This document shows positions 1 through 7,548 of a stretch of DNA of 35,620 nt, piece after piece (the stretch's first letter is position 1; each line of letters begins with the position of its first letter). This stretch comes from a bacterium (GTDB taxonomy: Bacteria; UBP18; UBA7526), in assembly GCA_030619985.1 (NCBI GenBank), contig JAUXAI010000006.1, forward strand, positions 1 through 35,620, in the 5' to 3' direction. Below the pieces are notes generated by a model. It was not told the DNA's origin and searched no databases. It saw nothing but the letters and a program-made list of their open reading frames with translations. The position numbers and the translations under genes are program-made.

Positions 1-399
1 GATGTCTATGAGGCATTGACCCACCCTCGAGTCTATAGGAAGAGGTTCCCGCCCCATGAGGCCATGAGGATGATTGTTGACTCCTCAAGGGACCTCTTTT
101 CCTTACACACAATAAAGGAATTGATGAGGGAACTGGGCACCTATCCCATAGGGAGCATAGTGAGATTGGATTCCAGAGAGATCGGGAGGGTCATTGGGGC
201 CAATAAGTGTTTTCCCTTGAGGCCCAGAATACTCATCCTCTTCGACCGGGATGGTCAGCGACTTAAGGAGCCCAAGGAGGTCGACTTAGTGAAGAGTGGT
301 CTCCTCCACATAGTAGAGCCCATTGATGAGGAGAAGTTAGAGTCTGAATTGGGAAGGAGCGATTGGTGGATAAACCTCTGGCGAAGCGTGGGAGAGTGA
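1..399 (+). CDS. HD-GYP domain protein, C-terminal part (5' truncated by window edge)
   Basis: The frame is open from base 1, so the gene starts upstream and the TTG at 16 is not its start. The visible 132 residues begin at DVYEALTHPRVYRKR, the segment just after the GYP motif in HD-GYP cyclic-di-GMP phosphodiesterases. They continue through a YPIGS...GEIGRVIGANK-like tail that is nearly the same as the tail of the next gene. The HD and GYP motifs themselves are outside the window, so catalytic competence cannot be judged. The product is probably cytoplasmic and probably degrades c-di-GMP. It is followed by a 126 bp spacer carrying degenerate octamer repeats, then by its paralogue at 526. The family assignment rests mainly on similarity to that full-length neighbour. 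Confidence 0.85.
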   Translation, partial: DVYEALTHPRVYRKRFPPHEAMRMIVDSSRDLFSLHTIKELMRELGTYPIGSIVRLDSREIGRVIGANKCFPLRPRILILFDRDGQRLKEPKEVDLVKSGLLHIVEPIDEEKLESELGRSDWWINLWRSVGE

Positions 400-400
400 G

Positions 401-448
401 GTAGACGAATAAGGGAAACGGGGAATGGGTGAATCGGAGAAAGGATGA
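401..448. repeat. Degenerate octamer tandem repeat
   Basis: Six consecutive 8-mers of similar shape can be read: gtagacga, ataaggga, aacgggga, atgggtga, atcggaga, aaggatga. They resemble the period-8 tract at 32111-32158. The tract lies in the spacer between the two HD-GYP genes and has no coding role. Confidence 0.6.
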
Positions 449-452
449 GTCA

Positions 453-477
453 TGCGTTGTGAGTTAAAACACAGCAT
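453..477. other. Small imperfect hairpin in the HD-GYP spacer
   Basis: CATGC..TTGTG can pair with CACA..GCATG around an A-rich loop, with a two-base bulge. No T-run follows, so it is not a convincing terminator. The rest of this 126 bp spacer holds only the octamer tract and the ribosome binding site of the next gene. Confidence 0.35.
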
Positions 478-525
478 GCAGAACATAAAATAAACTGACG
501 AATTGAGTAGAAGGTAGGAGAGATC

Positions 526-1539
526 GTGGTGCGGATGGCGGATTTCTTTAAGAAGGCGCGAGAGGAAGAAAAAGTTAAGAAAGAGGAGAAGCCCCTCGAG
601 CCCGGGGTAAGCCTGGCCAAGATAGCCAAGGAGAAAGAACCAGAGGAAAGACCAGAGGCCATATATGAAGAGGCCCTCTCCCTGATAGAGAAGATATTGA
701 AGGAGGCGGGGAAGGGAAGGATAGAGAGCCATCAGGAGCTCCCCCCTCTAATAACAAAGATAGTTAATTCCCTATCGAAGAGGGATGATGGCCTGGTTAT
801 CTTAGCGAGCGAGAGGGCAACAGAGGAGAACTACCTCTATGCCCATTCTATAAACGTCTCTATCTTAGCCATCAAGGTCGGGCTGGGGTTGAGTTATGAG
901 AGGGATAAATTGGTTGATTTAGGAGTGAGTGCTTTTCTCCATGACGTGGGGATGGTGAGGGTCATAGAGATCGCTCAATTACCGAGGAAGCTGACGAAAG
1001 AGGAGTATGAGGAGATAAAGAAGCACCCTAAGTACGGGAAAGAGATATTAGAGAAAATAAGGAAAATCTCAAAGTCAGCCGTAGAGACCGCCTACCGGCA
1101 GCATGAGAGGCTCAAGGGCCAGGGATACCCAGAAGGGGTAAAGGAAGAGGAGGTGCACGAGTATGCCCAGATAGTGGGCCTGGTGGATGTCTATGAGGCC
1201 TTAACCCATCCTCGGGTCTATCGCAAGAAAATGACACCCTGTAAGGCGCTTGAGATCATAATAGACTATAGCGAGGATTTATTTGCTCCCCAGATGGTGA
1301 AGACCCTTGTAAATCAACTCTCCCTTTATCCCATTGGGAGCTGGGTAAAATTGAATACCGGAGAAATAGGAAGGGTAATCGGAGCCAATAAGAATTCCCC
1401 TTCCCGACCAATAATAAATATCATTCTTGGCCCGGATAGTGAGAGACTGAAGGAGGCCAAGAGGTTGAACCTTCTCCAGCATCACTACATATCTATTAAG
1501 GAGGCTCTTAGTGAAGAAAAAATACCTGAAGAAAAGTAG
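526..1539 (+). CDS. HD-GYP domain protein, putative c-di-GMP phosphodiesterase
   Basis: A 337-residue soluble protein with a charged N-terminal region (about residues 1-45, rich in Lys/Glu) followed by an HD-GYP domain. Visible motifs are HS near residue 108, LHDVGM with H139-D140, HPKYG, RQHERLKGQGYP with H193, E194 and G200-Y201-P202, and VDVYEAL. The family hydrolyses c-di-GMP to pGpG or GMP. Two usual residues differ: HDxGK reads HDVGM, and HHE reads QHE. Metal binding or activity may therefore be altered. The C-terminal extension (YPIGSWVKL...GEIGRVIGANK) is shared with the truncated upstream gene, indicating tandem duplication. The GTG at 526 follows a GGTAGGAG ribosome binding site; GTG 529 and ATG 535 are in-frame alternatives. 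The 3' end overlaps the export gene by 29 bases, suggesting translational coupling. Confidence 0.88.
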   Translation: MVRMADFFKKAREEEKVKKEEKPLEPGVSLAKIAKEKEPEERPEAIYEEALSLIEKILKEAGKGRIESHQELPPLITKIVNSLSKRDDGLVILASERATEENYLYAHSINVSILAIKVGLGLSYERDKLVDLGVSAFLHDVGMVRVIEIAQLPRKLTKEEYEEIKKHPKYGKEILEKIRKISKSAVETAYRQHERLKGQGYPEGVKEEEVHEYAQIVGLVDVYEALTHPRVYRKKMTPCKALEIIIDYSEDLFAPQMVKTLVNQLSLYPIGSWVKLNTGEIGRVIGANKNSPSRPIINIILGPDSERLKEAKRLNLLQHHYISIKEALSEEKIPEEK

Positions 1540-3946
1540 TCTTGCCTTAGGAGTATTGATCCTATGCCTTATGTTTTCCCTTTCCCTTTCTGCTCAGAAG
1601 AAGGAGATACACCTCATTACGGTTGAGGTCCAGGATATGAGGGAGAAGGCCATAGTCTCCCTGAGTTCTGATGGAAGGTTAGCGCCCAGGGCCTTTCAGT
1701 TAAAGGACCCCCCCAGGCTGCGCATATATCTGCCAGGGACTATCCTCAGCTGGGAGGAGAAAGAGATATCCTATAAAGCGGGCCTAGTGGAGAGGATAAA
1801 GGCCGAGCAGTATAGTGAGAAACCCCTTATCGTTAAGGTCGATATCTATCTCGCCTATCCCACCTCCTATACCATGGAGGTGGATGAGAGATTGCTTACC
1901 TTAGAGCTCGACAAGGAGGGGATCTTCACTCCCAAGGAGCAGGCGAAAGAGGCTAAGAGATATTATAAGGAAGGAAAGCGCCATTATAAGAGGAGAGAGT
2001 TTGAAGAGGCCATCTTAGATTTTGAGAAAGCACTGGACTTCGATCCCAGGTTGGTGAGAGCAGAGAACTATATCCAAAAGGCAAAGAAGGGGATGAGGGA
2101 AGAGGAGAAATTGGAGAGGGAGAGGCTGGAGAGGTTAAAGGCCCGAGAGATAGAAAGAGCAAGCAAGAGAGAGGAAGAGAGAAAAAGCCAAACCATTAAG
2201 AAGCACTATACCTTGGGGAAGGCCCTCTATCAGGAAGGGAAGCTCCAGAAGGCCATCTCCCAGTGGGATAAAGTACTAGCCCTGAATCCAAAACATAAGG
2301 GCGCTCTAAAGAATAAGAAGAAAACAGAAGAAGAATTGAGAGAAGTCTTCGCTAAAAGAAAGAAAGAAGAGAAGGAGAAAAGAATCACCCGTTATTATGA
2401 AGAGGGAAGGGCTCACTATGGGAAGGGTGAGTTCTCTCTTGCCTTAGCCTCCTTCGAAAAGGTACTAAAACTCGATCCTGAGAATAAAAAAGCCCTTAAA
2501 TACCGAGAGAGATGCAAGGTAGCACTGGCCAGAGAGGCTGAGGAGAAAAAGCTTGTTGAGGCCCGTCTCCGGGGGAGGGAAGAGGTCTACCTCCGTAAGA
2601 CGCGAGAGGAGTTGGAAAAGGAGAGGAAGATATTAGAACTGAAGGCTGCCCGAAAGGAAGCGAGAGAGATAGAGGAAGTGAGGATTGCCCGAAGAGTAGA
2701 AGAGGCGGTTGGCTTGGAGGTAGAAGAGATAGAGGTGAGGGAACTTCCCAAGGAGACCCAGGTAATCATCATCCCTACGGGAAGAGTAGTCTATTCCTCC
2801 TTTGAACTGAAGGATCCTCCAAGATTGGTCATCGATATCCCGGATACTATTTTGAAGTGGGAAAAGAAAGAAATGGAAATAGAGAAAGGGGCTATCCATA
2901 GGATAAGGTGTGGCCAGTTCCAGGAGGAGCCTCCCATCAGTCGAGTGGTGATAGACTTCAAGGTGCCAGGAGTCGAATATCGGGTGGGGAGAGAAGGAAA
3001 TAAGATTCTGGTAAGCATCGCTAAGCCTCTGGCAGTGCGGGAAGAGGTGAGGGAGAGGAGAGAAGAGGTTACTATCCCCAAAGAACCCAAGGAATATATT
3101 ATCGGAATTGGTGACCTATTGGATATCTCTGTCTGGGGGTATGATGAGTTGGCCAAGGAGGTCACCGTCCGCTCAGATGGAAAGATATCCTTCCCCTTAA
3201 TTGGGGATGTCCAGGCAAGCGATCTCACCCCCAGCCGATTAGATAAGAAGATAACCAAAGGATTGGCCCTCTATGTCAAGGAGCCCCAGGTGACGGTCAT
3301 TGTCAAGGAGGTGGCGGCTGTTCGACCAGAGGTGGTGAGGAAGAATAAGGTCTTCATCTTAGGTCAGGTCAAGAGCCCGGGAATATATAGGTTTGCTGAG
3401 GAAGTGAGTTTCACTGAGGCCATTACCTTAGCAGGAGGGGTGACCAAGGAGGCCTCTTTTGAGAAGGTGACCGTTACTACAAAGGAGGGGAAGGTCATCC
3501 CCATTAACCTCAACCGACTCCTCATCCAGGGGGATAAGAGCGAGGATATCATGCTTCAGAATGGAGATACCATATACATTGCAGAGGCCAAGAAGGTTCT
3601 CATCTTAGGAGAGGTGAAAAGCCCTGGAGCTTACAATTTACCGGAGAAGAAGATCGGGGTCTTGGGGGGGATCGGTGGCTTGGCGGGAAGCTATACAGAG
3701 GATGCGGTATTGAAGACCGTGGCCCTCTTGAGGTGGAGCCCGGATCGTCCCCAGATGATCCTGGTCGATATGAAAAAGATCCTGCGCAAGGGAGAACTCC
3801 AGAGGGATATCACCCTGGAGCCCGGGGATATCATCTTCGTTCCCACAAGGGTCATTGCCAGCATCAATTATGTGATAAGACAGATCATGCCTTCTTTGAG
3901 GGCGGCAGAATGGATGGAGGAGTGGAGGAGATGGCCAACAGAATAA
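1511..3946 (+). CDS. AMIN-TPR-AMIN-OPX polysaccharide export protein (Wza-like)
   Basis: An 811-residue secreted or outer-membrane protein. A Lys-rich start plus a hydrophobic stretch ending near SLSAQ (residue about 29) is a signal peptide; there is no lipobox Cys at the cleavage site. Domains in order: AMIN-like beta domain (about 34-135); TPR-like units at about 145-190, 230-275 and 295-340 (KEGKRHYKRREF, LGKALYQEGKL, EEGRAHYGKGEF) separated by Lys/Glu-rich coiled-coil segments; second AMIN (about 414-505); Poly_export domain (about 525-605, YIIGIGDLLDISVWGYDEL); two SLBB domains (about 613 and 693, VFILGQVKSPG and VLILGEVKSPG). OPX proteins form the outer-membrane conduit for capsule or EPS, and AMIN domains bind envelope components. 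The GTG start at 1511 follows an AGGAGG site inside the upstream gene. This is much longer than Wza (about 380 residues) because of the AMIN/TPR front half. Confidence 0.92.
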   Translation: MKKKYLKKSSLALGVLILCLMFSLSLSAQKKEIHLITVEVQDMREKAIVSLSSDGRLAPRAFQLKDPPRLRIYLPGTILSWEEKEISYKAGLVERIKAEQYSEKPLIVKVDIYLAYPTSYTMEVDERLLTLELDKEGIFTPKEQAKEAKRYYKEGKRHYKRREFEEAILDFEKALDFDPRLVRAENYIQKAKKGMREEEKLERERLERLKAREIERASKREEERKSQTIKKHYTLGKALYQEGKLQKAISQWDKVLALNPKHKGALKNKKKTEEELREVFAKRKKEEKEKRITRYYEEGRAHYGKGEFSLALASFEKVLKLDPENKKALKYRERCKVALAREAEEKKLVEARLRGREEVYLRKTREELEKERKILELKAARKEAREIEEVRIARRVEEAVGLEVEEIEVRELPKETQVIIIPTGRVVYSSFELKDPPRLVIDIPDTILKWEKKEMEIEKGAIHRIRCGQFQEEPPISRVVIDFKVPGVEYRVGREGNKILVSIAKPLAVREEVRERREEVTIPKEPKEYIIGIGDLLDISVWGYDELAKEVTVRSDGKISFPLIGDVQASDLTPSRLDKKITKGLALYVKEPQVTVIVKEVAAVRPEVVRKNKVFILGQVKSPGIYRFAEEVSFTEAITLAGGVTKEASFEKVTVTTKEGKVIPINLNRLLIQGDKSEDIMLQNGDTIYIAEAKKVLILGEVKSPGAYNLPEKKIGVLGGIGGLAGSYTEDAVLKTVALLRWSPDRPQMILVDMKKILRKGELQRDITLEPGDIIFVPTRVIASINYVIRQIMPSLRAAEWMEEWRRWPTE

Positions 3947-3975
3947 TCTCTGGGAAGTTTTAAAGGAGAGTAAAT

Positions 3976-5883
3976 ATGCCAAGATATGAGATGAGTTTCT
4001 ACGATTACTGGAGGATTATCAGGAGGAGGCAGTGGGTCATCATCCTATCCTTCATCGCTGTCTTGGGGACGACCATAGCCTTCACCCAGATGCAGATCCC
4101 CATCTATCGTGCCTCAACGACTATCAAGATTGAGGAGCGCAAGTCAATGGCTGGCTTGCTTGTTGAATTATTAACCTGGGGCCCGGGAGATACCATGGCC
4201 ACCTCAGCAGAGATCATTAAGAGTAGGCCAATAATCGATGAGGTAGCTAAGAGGATGGGCCTGGTCACTGAGGCTACTCCCAAGGAAGAGAAAGATAGGA
4301 TAGCGAGTGGTCTTCAGGGAGCCGTCTCTGTGAAGAGGGAGGGAATGACCAATATCCTACGCATCATGGCCACTACAGACAATCCCCAGAAGGCGGTCCG
4401 CTTAGCAAATACTACGGCAGAGGCCTTCATCGCCTATAATTTTGAGGAAAGAAGAAAAGATGCTCGGATGGTGCGGAAGTTCATTGAGGAACAGTTAGCA
4501 GGGGTGGAGGAGAAGCTAAGGGTAGCGGAGGAGAAACTGAAGGCCTTTCGGGAGAAGGGGAAGGGAACCGGGATCACCGGTGCCTTGACGGCAAGATTCA
4601 TTGACCTCCGATTCAAGCTCTCCGGTCTCCTGCGTAGATATACTGAGAGGCATCCTGAGGTGATTAAGATAAAGGAGGAGATGGAGAATCTGAGAAAGGA
4701 GATGAAGCTCGCTCCGGCAGAAGAGATAGAACTAACCAGGATTATGAGGGAGGTCTCGGCCAATGAGAGCCTCTATCTCATGCTCCAGAAGAAATTCAAG
4801 GAGGCCCAGATAAGGGAGGCGGAGAAGGTAGGAACGGTGAGCGTTATCGACCGGGCAGTGGGAGCGGGCCTGGTAAGCCCCAATAAGAAGCTTAACTTCG
4901 GAGTGGGAGCGGTTATGGGGCTCATGTTAGGCCTCCTCTTTGCCTTTGTTACTGAGAGTCTGGACACCTCAGTGGGGACCATAGAGGAGGTGGAGGCCTA
5001 TCTCAAGGTCCCGGTCTTGGGGGTCATTCCCCACATCCCGGAAGCACGGGAGGAGGTCCCCTTCTGGAGGAGGCATCGGGTTAAGGTCAAGGAAAAGGGC
5101 ACCAGATTGAGGGAGCAACTCATCGTCCACTGGAATCCAAAATCCACGGTCTCTGAGGCCTATCGAAGCCTCCAGACCAATATCGACTTCACCAGAATGG
5201 GGAAGAAGGGGGATACCTTGCTCTTCGTGAGCGCCGAGCCACGGGAGGGGAAGACATTAACCGTCTGTAATTGTGCCGTGGCCTTTGCCCAGATGGGGAA
5301 GAAGGTGCTCCTCGTAGAGAGCGACCTGCGCCGTCCGGTACTCCATCGCATCTTTGGGCTGAAGAAGGAGCCGGGCCTGACAGACATTTTGATAAAGAAA
5401 CTCAAGGCACAAGAAGCCATAAGGACTACCACGGATATCATATTGGGTGATCTGAAGATGGAGGAGGTATTAAAGACCCCGGGATTGGATAATCTAAGTG
5501 TTCTTACTTCAGGACACCTCCCGCCCAATCCCACAGAACTCTTGGGTTCCCCAGAGATGAGGGAACTGATAAGTGAATTCAAGACGAAGTATGACGTCAT
5601 CCTCTTCGATTCCTCCCCTGTCCTTCCGGTAACGGATGGCACCATATTGGGTGCTCAGGTGGATGGAGTGGTCATGGTCTATCAGGTGGGAAGGGCCGCC
5701 CGGGGTGCTCTAAGGAGGGCCAAGGTGCAATTGGATAATGCCAAGGCCCATATCTTGGGCATTGTTCTTAACGATATCCGGGCAGCGGAGATGCGCCTCG
5801 CCCCCCATTACTACTACCGCTACCGATACTATGGGGAGAGGGGGGAGAGAAGGGGCATCTTCCGAAGAAGAAAGAAGAGCTAA
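3976..5883 (+). CDS. Wzz-type chain-length determinant fused to BY-kinase (Wzc-like)
   Basis: A 635-residue inner-membrane polysaccharide co-polymerase with cytoplasmic tyrosine kinase. The N-terminal segment YDYWRIIRRRQWVIIL begins the Wzz domain with TM1 at about residues 20-38. A coiled-coil periplasmic part follows, then a Pro-containing segment (SPNKKLN) and TM2 at about 306-326. The kinase carries Walker A (SAEPREGKT, about 419-427), Walker A' (LLVESDLRRP, about 446-455) and Walker B (DVILFDSSP, about 540). The C-terminus has a tyrosine cluster (HYYYRYRYY) that BY-kinases autophosphorylate. These proteins control polymer length and export with the OPX partner encoded 29 bases upstream. 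A Shine-Dalgarno AAAGGAGAG precedes ATG 3976. The transcript probably ends at the hairpin directly after the stop. No cognate low-molecular-weight phosphatase is in the window. Confidence 0.95.
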   Translation: MPRYEMSFYDYWRIIRRRQWVIILSFIAVLGTTIAFTQMQIPIYRASTTIKIEERKSMAGLLVELLTWGPGDTMATSAEIIKSRPIIDEVAKRMGLVTEATPKEEKDRIASGLQGAVSVKREGMTNILRIMATTDNPQKAVRLANTTAEAFIAYNFEERRKDARMVRKFIEEQLAGVEEKLRVAEEKLKAFREKGKGTGITGALTARFIDLRFKLSGLLRRYTERHPEVIKIKEEMENLRKEMKLAPAEEIELTRIMREVSANESLYLMLQKKFKEAQIREAEKVGTVSVIDRAVGAGLVSPNKKLNFGVGAVMGLMLGLLFAFVTESLDTSVGTIEEVEAYLKVPVLGVIPHIPEAREEVPFWRRHRVKVKEKGTRLREQLIVHWNPKSTVSEAYRSLQTNIDFTRMGKKGDTLLFVSAEPREGKTLTVCNCAVAFAQMGKKVLLVESDLRRPVLHRIFGLKKEPGLTDILIKKLKAQEAIRTTTDIILGDLKMEEVLKTPGLDNLSVLTSGHLPPNPTELLGSPEMRELISEFKTKYDVILFDSSPVLPVTDGTILGAQVDGVVMVYQVGRAARGALRRAKVQLDNAKAHILGIVLNDIRAAEMRLAPHYYYRYRYYGERGERRGIFRRRKKS

Positions 5884-5950
5884 GTCGCAGGTCGCAGGTC
5901 TTTAGGATTTAATATCTGCTATAGGACCTGGCGACTTTGCGACTTTTTTT
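5882..5950 (+). terminator. Rho-independent terminator after the BY-kinase gene
   Basis: The left arm aagtcgcaggtcgcaggtc (5882-5900) pairs almost perfectly with gacctggcgactttgcgactt (5925-5945) across a 24 base loop, followed by a run of seven T. It starts in the stop codon. The left arm is itself a heptamer repeat (gtcgcag twice plus gtc). Confidence 0.85.
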
Positions 5951-5955
5951 ATTGT

Positions 5956-6148
5956 ATCGGAATTTGAATAAATTCAATTCCGACCGCCCCTTGCCCTTCG
6001 GGTCAAGGAGCGGGACTGCAATAGGCACAGAGACGATACGACCCAGCCTCTTTGACAAAAGGGGCTGTCCGACCTTCGTCGGCCATAGCCGACTTCGGTC
6101 GGCGAAGGCCGAAGGAAGATAGAGCACGAGTGAAACGAGTGCCTATCT
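5956..6148. repeat. Chain of small hairpins ahead of the first wzy-like gene
   Basis: Successive hairpins can be read: ATCGGAATTTGAA/TTCAATTCCGA (5956-5983); CCTTG-CCC/GGG-CAAGG (5989-6008); CAGCCTCTTT/AAAGGGGCTG with one G-T wobble (6044-6067); CCGAC/GTCGG (6069-6082); GCCGAC-TTCG-GTCGGC with a TTCG loop (6088-6103); AGATAG.GCAC/GTGCCTATCT (6117-6148). The first shares a 16-base identical core with the palindrome at 31525-31553. The block may be a palindromic repeat element or a structured leader. Confidence 0.6.
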
Positions 6149-7548
6149 GGTTGAGGGGAAAGAGATTGATTAAAAAATCTGGTCAGATAAACGTAAGAGC
6201 GATATTCCTATTCCTGCTTATCGTTGCTCTAGCCCTCTTCATAGGGAGTAATGTCGTCAAACTTCCCCCGAGGATAATGATCGGCCTGGCCTGTGGGGTA
6301 ATAATAGGCATCATTACCTTAGTGAGGACGGATATCGCCTTGGGGATCATAATCTTTAGCATGCTTTTATCTCCAGAATTAACGGTGGCTGGGGTTCCGG
6401 GAAGGGCGGTGGTCATTCGAATAGAGGACTTTCTGCTCATTGGGGTCATCTTCACCTGGTTAGCAAAGACGGCTATCAATAAGGAACTGGGACTATTGGT
6501 CCGCACTCCCTTGAACCTGCCCATCATTGCTTATATATCAGTCTGTCTTCTCTTCACTCTGAAAGGGGTGATCATTGGGGATGTGGGCTATCCCAGGAAG
6601 AGTTTATTCTATCTTTTGAAGTATAGCGAATATTTCCTCCTCTATTTCTTAGTAGCAAATAATATCAGAAGTAAGAGAGAGGTAAAGAATTTTCTCTTCG
6701 TCTTTTTAATCGTCTGTTTCATCATTTGCTTCTATGGCTACTTCCAGATGGCCCAGGGCATAACCAGGATCACCGCTCCCTTTGAGGGTCCCAAGGGGGA
6801 GCCCAATACCTTGGGAGGATATCTCTTATTCATGTTCCCCATCGCTTCTGGCCTCGCTCTCTATAACCCTTCCCGAATGGGACGCCTCTGGTCAGGGGCT
6901 TTAGCCTGCTTCATGATTCCTCCCTTTTTATTCACCCTATCCCGGGGTTCCTTCTTAGCCTTCCCCTTTATGTTCCTTACCCTTATCCTGCTGACCAGAG
7001 AGAAGAGACTCATCCTCACCATAATACTGGTCTCCTTTCTTATCCTAAGTCCCATCATACTACCTCATTCAGTGAAGGGACGTATAACAGGCACCTTTAA
7101 GGGCAGAGAATATGAGATCGGACCGATACACACCCCTTTGGCTACCTCTGCTGGAGCAAGGGTGGAGAGCTGGAAGTATGTCTTCAGAGCATGGAAGGAG
7201 CGGCCTCTCTTAGGTTATGGAATCACGGGATTTGCTTTCATCGATAGCCAATTTGTACGCACCATTGCTGAATTGGGCCTCATTGGACTGTTGGTCTTCA
7301 TCTGGCTATTAGTAGCCATATTTAGAAGTGGCCTGAGAGTCTATAGAAAAATAGAGGACCGCTTCTCTCAAGGGTTAACATTGGGCTTTCTGGCGGGCTT
7401 CATCGGCCTGGTCATCTTAGCCATGACAGCCAATGCCTTCATCATTGTACGCATTATGGAACCCTTCTGGTTCATCGCCGCCATAGTCATAATGCTCCCT
7501 AAGATTATGGCAGAAGAAGAACATCTGCCATCAGAGGCCAAAATATGA
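6130..7548 (+). CDS. O-antigen ligase/polymerase family membrane protein (Wzy_C)
   Basis: A polytopic inner-membrane protein of about 472 residues with roughly ten hydrophobic segments. The Wzy_C signatures are visible: PNTLGGYLLFMFPIA, FTLSRGSFLAF, then a periplasmic loop and WKYVFRAWKERPLLGYGITGF followed by IAELGLIGLLVF. Members either polymerise undecaprenyl-linked repeat units (Wzy) or ligate glycan to an acceptor (WaaL), and sequence alone does not separate them. A second family member lies at 30549. The track start TTG 6052 would translate the hairpin block (residues RPSSAIADFGRRRPK), so I prefer GTG 6130. TTG 6166, behind GAGGGGAAAG, is also plausible and starts closer to the first membrane segment. 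It ends in a 4-base ATGA overlap with galE. Confidence 0.85.
   Translation: MKRVPIWLRGKRLIKKSGQINVRAIFLFLLIVALALFIGSNVVKLPPRIMIGLACGVIIGIITLVRTDIALGIIIFSMLLSPELTVAGVPGRAVVIRIEDFLLIGVIFTWLAKTAINKELGLLVRTPLNLPIIAYISVCLLFTLKGVIIGDVGYPRKSLFYLLKYSEYFLLYFLVANNIRSKREVKNFLFVFLIVCFIICFYGYFQMAQGITRITAPFEGPKGEPNTLGGYLLFMFPIASGLALYNPSRMGRLWSGALACFMIPPFLFTLSRGSFLAFPFMFLTLILLTREKRLILTIILVSFLILSPIILPHSVKGRITGTFKGREYEIGPIHTPLATSAGARVESWKYVFRAWKERPLLGYGITGFAFIDSQFVRTIAELGLIGLLVFIWLLVAIFRSGLRVYRKIEDRFSQGLTLGFLAGFIGLVILAMTANAFIIVRIMEPFWFIAAIVIMLPKIMAEEEHLPSEAKI

Noticed and set aside
16-399. TTG at 16 as start of the first ORF
   Set aside because: The frame is open to base 1 and homology to the 526 gene extends to the edge, so the gene is truncated by the window.
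2791-3258. 155-residue minus-strand ORF and similar long antisense ORFs (337-732, 5160-5645, 13249-13653, 31124-31510)
   Set aside because: Each lies wholly or mostly antisense to a clear gene and has low-complexity shadow composition.
5937-6122. 61-residue plus-strand ORF
   Set aside because: It is the palindromic leader read through, with no start signal and no protein-like composition.
6052-6129. Upstream extension of the first wzy-like ORF from TTG 6052
   Set aside because: It translates the hairpin block and lacks a ribosome binding site. A start nearer the first membrane segment is more plausible.
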